Shown piece after piece: positions 46,533 through 49,633 of a stretch of 49,633 nucleotides of DNA; the stretch's first letter is position 1, and every line of letters begins with the position of its first letter. The position numbers and the translations under genes are program-made. Below the pieces are notes generated by a model. It was not told the DNA's origin. It did no database searches and saw only the letters and a program-made list of their open reading frames with translations. Origin of the DNA: Verrucomicrobiota bacterium (GTDB lineage Bacteria > Verrucomicrobiota > Verrucomicrobiia > Limisphaerales > JACRJZ01); the NCBI GenBank assembly GCA_016219875.1, contig JACRJZ010000036.1, forward strand, positions 1 to 49,633, in the 5' to 3' direction.

Positions 46533-46667
46533 CCACCGATGTCACCGATGACACAGATGGAAAGAATCGAAAGACCGAAACCTGTTCCCGGAGGTTCACC
46601 CACGACGTCAACGGACTGTCTTCGCTCCAGCCTTTTTTGTGTCTGTGCCATCGGTGCCATCTGTGGC
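46533..46667. repeat. Inverted pair of 9-bp word arrays
   Basis: CCACCGATG, TCACCGATG, ACACAGATG run in 9-bp phase at 46533-46559. The complementary words (on the minus strand CCACAGATG, GCACCGATG, then GCACAGAC) run at 46641-46667. The 81 bp between them contain AAAGAATCGAAAGACCG words. The pair occupies the gap between the ribokinase and prepilin genes and could fold into a long imperfect hairpin. Confidence 0.7.
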
Positions 46668-46708
46668 CCTCCCGCTGCCGGGTTCAGGTTCGTAGGGAAG
46701 CTCGGCGG

Positions 46709-47467
46709 CTACTGGAGCAGAATCCCATTCGTGCGCCAGTAGGGCGTGATGGCCCACATGTTCACGGGCACAAGCGCCTTGCCGTAGCGCAGGTATCGCA
46801 CGCTGCCGTCCGCGAACGCGTGGACCGAGCCGCCGCCCGAGGAGTTGTTCCGGCCGGCGGTGCCGTGCCGGCTTTGCTCCAGTTCCGTGATGTCGTTGCC
46901 CGTCCCTTCCATGAAGTCCATCCAGAAGTGGCCCGACTTGGTTTCTTTCTCGCCGAAGGTGATCGTCTCGCTGGGTTCGGGGATGGCCGTGTCTTTCAAG
47001 TCGTTGGTCGGGTTCGTGCCGCCGAAGTAATCGTTCCAGCCATTGATGATGTAGCTCCGCGGGGCGCGATCCGCGGGCGCCGCCCCGGCCCCGGCGTTGG
47101 AAACTGGATCAGGGCCGTCGCTCGGACAGCGGAGGAGCGTCAGCACCTGGTAATACGGATAGAGCAGCGCCGGCCAGCGGTTGTTGGAAGAACGACGGGT
47201 GGGCATGATGTCCTCGTTATCGTCCATGTAGAGCTTGAGGGATAGATCGATCTGCCGCAGGTCGCTGGTGCATTGGATGCGCCGGCCCGCTTCCTTGGCC
47301 TGCCCCAGCGCCGGCAAGAGCATGGCCGCCAGGATGGCAATGATGGCGATGACGACGAGCAGTTCGATCAGCGTGAAGGCGCCGGCCGCCGCCGCGGCTG
47401 GGCTGGCCTCACGGTGAAAGGGTTCTTGCGAGCGCATAGAACGAGGATTTTGAGCTTCGAGTTTCAT
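46709..47467 (-). CDS. Prepilin-like pseudopilin with an H-x9-DG C-terminus
   Basis: The ATG at 47467 ([19 protein letters not shown]) gives 252 residues. A basic leader is followed by the type IV prepilin motif [19 protein letters not shown] and [20 protein letters not shown]; cleavage would fall after the Gly before AFTLIE, with Glu at position 6 of the mature protein. The C-terminal half has [14 protein letters not shown] followed by [11 protein letters not shown], the H-x9-DG end used in the large pseudopilin family of Verrucomicrobiota, Lentisphaerota and Planctomycetota. The mature protein is membrane-anchored and probably secretion-related; its exact role is unknown. In these phyla such genes often sit beside secreted glycoside hydrolases, as here. 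Its first codons overlap repeat words (AACTCGA, AGCTCAA). Confidence 0.88.
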   Translation of the reverse strand: MKLEAQNPRSMRSQEPFHREASPAAAAAGAFTLIELLVVIAIIAILAAMLLPALGQAKEAGRRIQCTSDLRQIDLSLKLYMDDNEDIMPTRRSSNNRWPALLYPYYQVLTLLRCPSDGPDPVSNAGAGAAPADRAPRSYIINGWNDYFGGTNPTNDLKDTAIPEPSETITFGEKETKSGHFWMDFMEGTGNDITELEQSRHGTAGRNNSSGGGSVHAFADGSVRYLRYGKALVPVNMWAITPYWRTNGILLQ

Positions 47468-47856
47468 TCACGAGCGATGCAGTACAGACCGGCCCGGCGG
47501 GCAAATATTCAACCCGGTTTCGGTCCTAGCAGCATCCCGGCGCCCGGCCAAAGCACCCTCTTCACGCTGCCTCCCCGCGTGGCGCAGCCAAACGAGATGG
47601 GGCTGCCGGTTTGAGCGAGCTTCCCCTGGCGAGGGCGAGGATTACCTGGTTCTCCACCGCGAAGCGCACACTTCGCGAAGTGTGTGCAACCAGCCCCAAG
47701 AAGACACCGACAGCGCAGGAAGGTACTTTTGCCTTCGGCGAACGAAAGCGCGGTGGCCCGCAGCAAGTTGCCTCATTGGCGCCTCTTTCAAAACTGTAGC
47801 AGCCGACGTGAGGAGGCTCTGTTTCCCTTGAAGTTTGAGCCTCCTCACGTCGGCTG
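47468..47856. other. 389-bp repeat-rich gap between the prepilin and POT genes
   Basis: No gene is supported here. The stretch contains a perfect 18-bp palindrome, CACACTTCGCGAAGTGTG, at 47667-47684 and most of inverted-repeat copy 2 at 47796-47860. Frames through it give peptides rich in Arg and Pro (SSRREEA, EPPHVGCY) that only translate the repeats. No clear promoter boxes for the prepilin gene could be separated from the repeats. Confidence 0.6.
47667..47684. repeat. Perfect 18-bp palindrome
   Basis: CACACTTCGCGAAGTGTG is fully self-complementary. It lies 17 bases beyond the middle of the gap between the prepilin and POT genes. It could bind a dimeric regulator or be another small mobile repeat; a second copy is not seen in the window. 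Confidence 0.7.
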
Positions 47857-47860
47857 CTAC
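47796..47860. repeat. Inverted-repeat element, copy 2 (perfect arms)
   Basis: Two perfect 24-bp arms (47796-47819 and 47837-47860) surround a 17-nt loop without heptamers. TTTCAAAACT is repeated in inverted orientation just outside both arms. The TAG stop codon of the POT transporter (47857-47859) lies inside the right arm, so the element supplies that gene's end. Confidence 0.9.
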
Positions 47861-49275
47861 CGAGTTTTGAAATCGCCTGATTGGCGCCCTGGTTCCCGGT
47901 AGCGCAGGGCGAGCAGCGCAAACACGCCGGCCACCACAAACATCAGCAACGCATAGAAGTAAAACTCCGTCGCCCCACTGGCTTTGACGAGGTCCTGGTT
48001 CAGCTTGGTGAAAGAGGCCACCAACAGGTTGCCCACGGCCACGGTCATCAGCCAAAGGCTCATGATCGTGCTCTTCATCGAAGCCGGCGCCTGAGAGAAA
48101 GCAAACTCCAGCCCCGTCGCCGATAGCATGACTTCGCCGGCCTCCAGGAAAACGTAAGGGATGATCTGCCACGCCAGGCTGAGAGTATGGCCTTGATCCA
48201 TGCGCGACTGAATCCAGCCGCAGAGGACGAACGCCACCGCCCCCAGCACCATGCCCGCGCCCATACGCCGCAGGGGCGTGGGCCGCAGACCGAGGCGTTC
48301 GCACAGTGGATACACCCCCAGCGTGAGCACCGGAATCCACGCCAGCACCAGCAACGCGCTCACGGACTGAATGCGCTCGGCGTCCACCTTGTAGCCAAGC
48401 ACGGCGAACGAGGTCATCTTCTCGCCTTGCAGCACCCACGTCGTGTTGATCTGGTCAAACAGCGCCCAGAACACCGGCACGGCGGCGAAGATGACCGTAA
48501 TGCGCACCACGGCTTTGGCGGCGTTCACTTCGGCTGGACTGTGGCGAGCGCGCGCCGCATCGAGCCACGACTCCCCTGCCCTTCTCCCGGATGAGTGAGT
48601 CAGCGCGGTCCACACCACGGGCAAGAACCCGGATTGCTTGGTCTCGCGCGCGGCGGGTTGGCGCGCGTAATGCGGCGTCCCAATCCAGAAGACCAGCGTG
48701 GCCAGCGCCATGAAAATGCCCGGCACACCAAAGGCCCAACTGTAGCTCAAGTGGTCGCGCACCAGCGGGATGCCGGCGAACGCGATGAACGCGCCCAGGT
48801 TGATGGACCAGTAGAACAGGCCGTAAACCTTCGGCAACAACGACTGCTGCTCCGGCCCGAACTGGTCGCCGACAAATGCCGACACGCACGGCTTGATGCC
48901 GCCCGCGCCGATCGCGATCAAGAGCAGCCCCGTGTAAAGTCCCGCCAGACTGCCCTCCCACAACGCCAGCACGCCGTGGCCGAGACAGTAGAAGAGCGAG
49001 ATGCTGAGAATGGTCCAGTACCGTCCGAGCCAGCGGTCGGCCAACCACCCGCCGAACAGTGGAAGGAAATACACTGCCATCTTGAACAGATGCACTGTCC
49101 CCTTGGCTTCTTCCGGCGCCATCCCCAGCGCGTTCTTCATGTAGAGCGTGAGGATGGAGAGCATCCCGTAGTAGCTCAGGCGCTCGCAGGCTTCGTTGCC
49201 AACGATGAACTTGATCTGCGGCGGAAAACGGTTGGCCGTCGGCCTGGGCGCGGGGTTGGGCGCAAGCTGGTTCAC
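47857..49275 (-). CDS. POT/PTR2-family proton-coupled peptide transporter
   Basis: Starting at the GTG at 49275 (read as MNQLAPNP) gives 472 residues, normal for this family. The frame has no stop up to the window's right edge, but the region upstream is repeat DNA. Family motifs are clear: ExxER as NEACERLSYYGM (Glu28, Glu31, Arg32) in helix 1 for proton coupling, FGGWLADRWLGRY, GAGGIKPCVSAFVGDQFG, and EVMLSATGLEFAFSQAPASM with SMKSTIMSLWL. About 12-14 membrane helices are visible, ending FYFYALLMFVVAGVFALLAL and a basic tail. It imports di- and tripeptides with protons across the inner membrane. No Shine-Dalgarno sequence is seen, so the start is uncertain. The last codons (FKTR, TAG) run into inverted-repeat copy 2. 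Confidence 0.87.
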   Translation of the reverse strand: MNQLAPNPAPRPTANRFPPQIKFIVGNEACERLSYYGMLSILTLYMKNALGMAPEEAKGTVHLFKMAVYFLPLFGGWLADRWLGRYWTILSISLFYCLGHGVLALWEGSLAGLYTGLLLIAIGAGGIKPCVSAFVGDQFGPEQQSLLPKVYGLFYWSINLGAFIAFAGIPLVRDHLSYSWAFGVPGIFMALATLVFWIGTPHYARQPAARETKQSGFLPVVWTALTHSSGRRAGESWLDAARARHSPAEVNAAKAVVRITVIFAAVPVFWALFDQINTTWVLQGEKMTSFAVLGYKVDAERIQSVSALLVLAWIPVLTLGVYPLCERLGLRPTPLRRMGAGMVLGAVAFVLCGWIQSRMDQGHTLSLAWQIIPYVFLEAGEVMLSATGLEFAFSQAPASMKSTIMSLWLMTVAVGNLLVASFTKLNQDLVKASGATEFYFYALLMFVVAGVFALLALRYREPGRQSGDFKTR

Positions 49276-49387
49276 GCGCGACTGAAGTAGCGGATTTGCC
49301 CCGCTCAGGCCAGAACTTCTGCGGGGCGAGGAGAACGTGGAAGCGTTGAAGCGAAGAAAGAGAACGCGGCTGGAAAACTCGGCCTTG

Positions 49388-49429
49388 GGTCCATGGTCCG
49401 TGGTCCGTGGTCTGTGGTCCGTGGTCCCG
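49388..49429. repeat. GGTCCGT heptamer array upstream of the POT gene
   Basis: Six 7-bp words follow one another: GGTCCAT, GGTCCGT, GGTCCGT, GGTCTGT, GGTCCGT, GGTCCCG. On the minus strand this is the A/C-rich leader (CCACGGA words) about 115 bp before the chosen POT start. A CAGATTTTCTTGTCTG imperfect palindrome lies further up at 49463-49478. Confidence 0.8.
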
Positions 49430-49476
49430 TTTCGCAATGCCTCAGTCTTGCTCGGCGGTAGCACAGATTTTCTTGT

Positions 49477-49633
49477 CTGCCGTCGCGCTGGCGCCAAGAC
49501 CGGCGGCTCCAACTGGAGCAAGCGGCTCAAGGTGGCGTCGGAGTCATAACTCAAGCCCTGCGCATCGGCCACGGTGACCAGCACCAGGTAGAGCGCCCAC
49601 GCGGCGGGTTCGGCCCGGCGCAGGAAGTTCTCC
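49477..49633 (-). pseudogene. C-terminal fragment of an unrecognised gene cut by repeat DNA
   Basis: From the right edge the minus strand reads ENFLRRAEPAAWALYLVLVT, then VADAQGLSYDSDATLSRLLQ and LEPPVLAPARRQ, after which the frame enters repeat DNA at about 49477. The segment has the alternating helix and turn pattern of a winged-helix or regulator-like domain and looks protein-coding, but I cannot name its family. No stop codon separates it from the POT gene, with which it shares the frame. It could be a truncated gene with its natural end replaced by repeats, or an in-frame fusion to the transporter. The rest of the gene lies outside the window. Confidence 0.4.

Noticed and set aside
46533..46667. 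CRISPR-like or tandem operator array
   Set aside because: The units are contiguous 9-bp words without spacers, and the second set is inverted.

Overview
All recognisable genes in this GC-rich window lie on the minus strand, so biological order runs from high to low coordinates. I saw no rRNA, tRNA, CRISPR array, phage gene block or intact transposase. The protein types point to the Verrucomicrobiota, most likely a Pedosphaera/Limisphaerales-like bacterium: very large secreted repeat proteins with a shared 'FYR' tail, a prepilin-like protein with an H-x9-DG end, peptidase-S74 fibre proteins, a GH127 glycosidase, and almost no Shine-Dalgarno sequences. The assignment rests on protein style only.

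From the left edge to about 40.8 kb is a tandem array of secreted proteins of 362 to 2956 residues built on different repeat scaffolds. They comprise two layered beta-strand proteins (one cut by the left edge), a 2956-residue protein of 15 jelly-roll-like modules and 6 Ig domains, two beta-helix/PKD proteins, a 14-blade delta-60-type propeller protein, a 14-blade FG-GAP protein with an S74 self-cleaving end, a HYR/CHRD/lectin-like mosaic, a 21-blade RCC1-like protein, a Kelch-like protein, and a second S74 protein carrying thirteen exact 17-residue repeats. The complete non-S74 members of this size end in a related tail with FYR or FFR just before the stop. Both S74 proteins lack that tail and instead carry a C-terminal chaperone domain of 123 residues. 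Between the large genes lie very short genes or relics that look like a start region joined to a tail.

From 41.3 to 49.6 kb is a more ordinary region: a TPR protein, a GH127 beta-L-arabinofuranosidase, a secreted alpha/beta hydrolase, a ribokinase-family sugar kinase, a prepilin-like pseudopilin, a POT-family peptide/H+ symporter, and at the right edge the end of an unrecognised gene. The glycosidase, hydrolase and kinase suggest use of arabinose-containing plant polymers.

The least conventional signal is in short DNA repeats. Arrays of 7-bp 'words' with a different word at each site (CCACGAA, ATTNNNA, GATTGCA, GGTCCGT, CGTAAAT) lie just before start codons, inside signal-peptide coding DNA, inside hairpin loops and even inside a conserved protein domain. 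A 24-bp-arm inverted repeat occurs three times, and a cluster of four 18-bp hairpins sits beside a gene relic. Together these look like a mobile or self-spreading repeat system that uses gene starts and ends.
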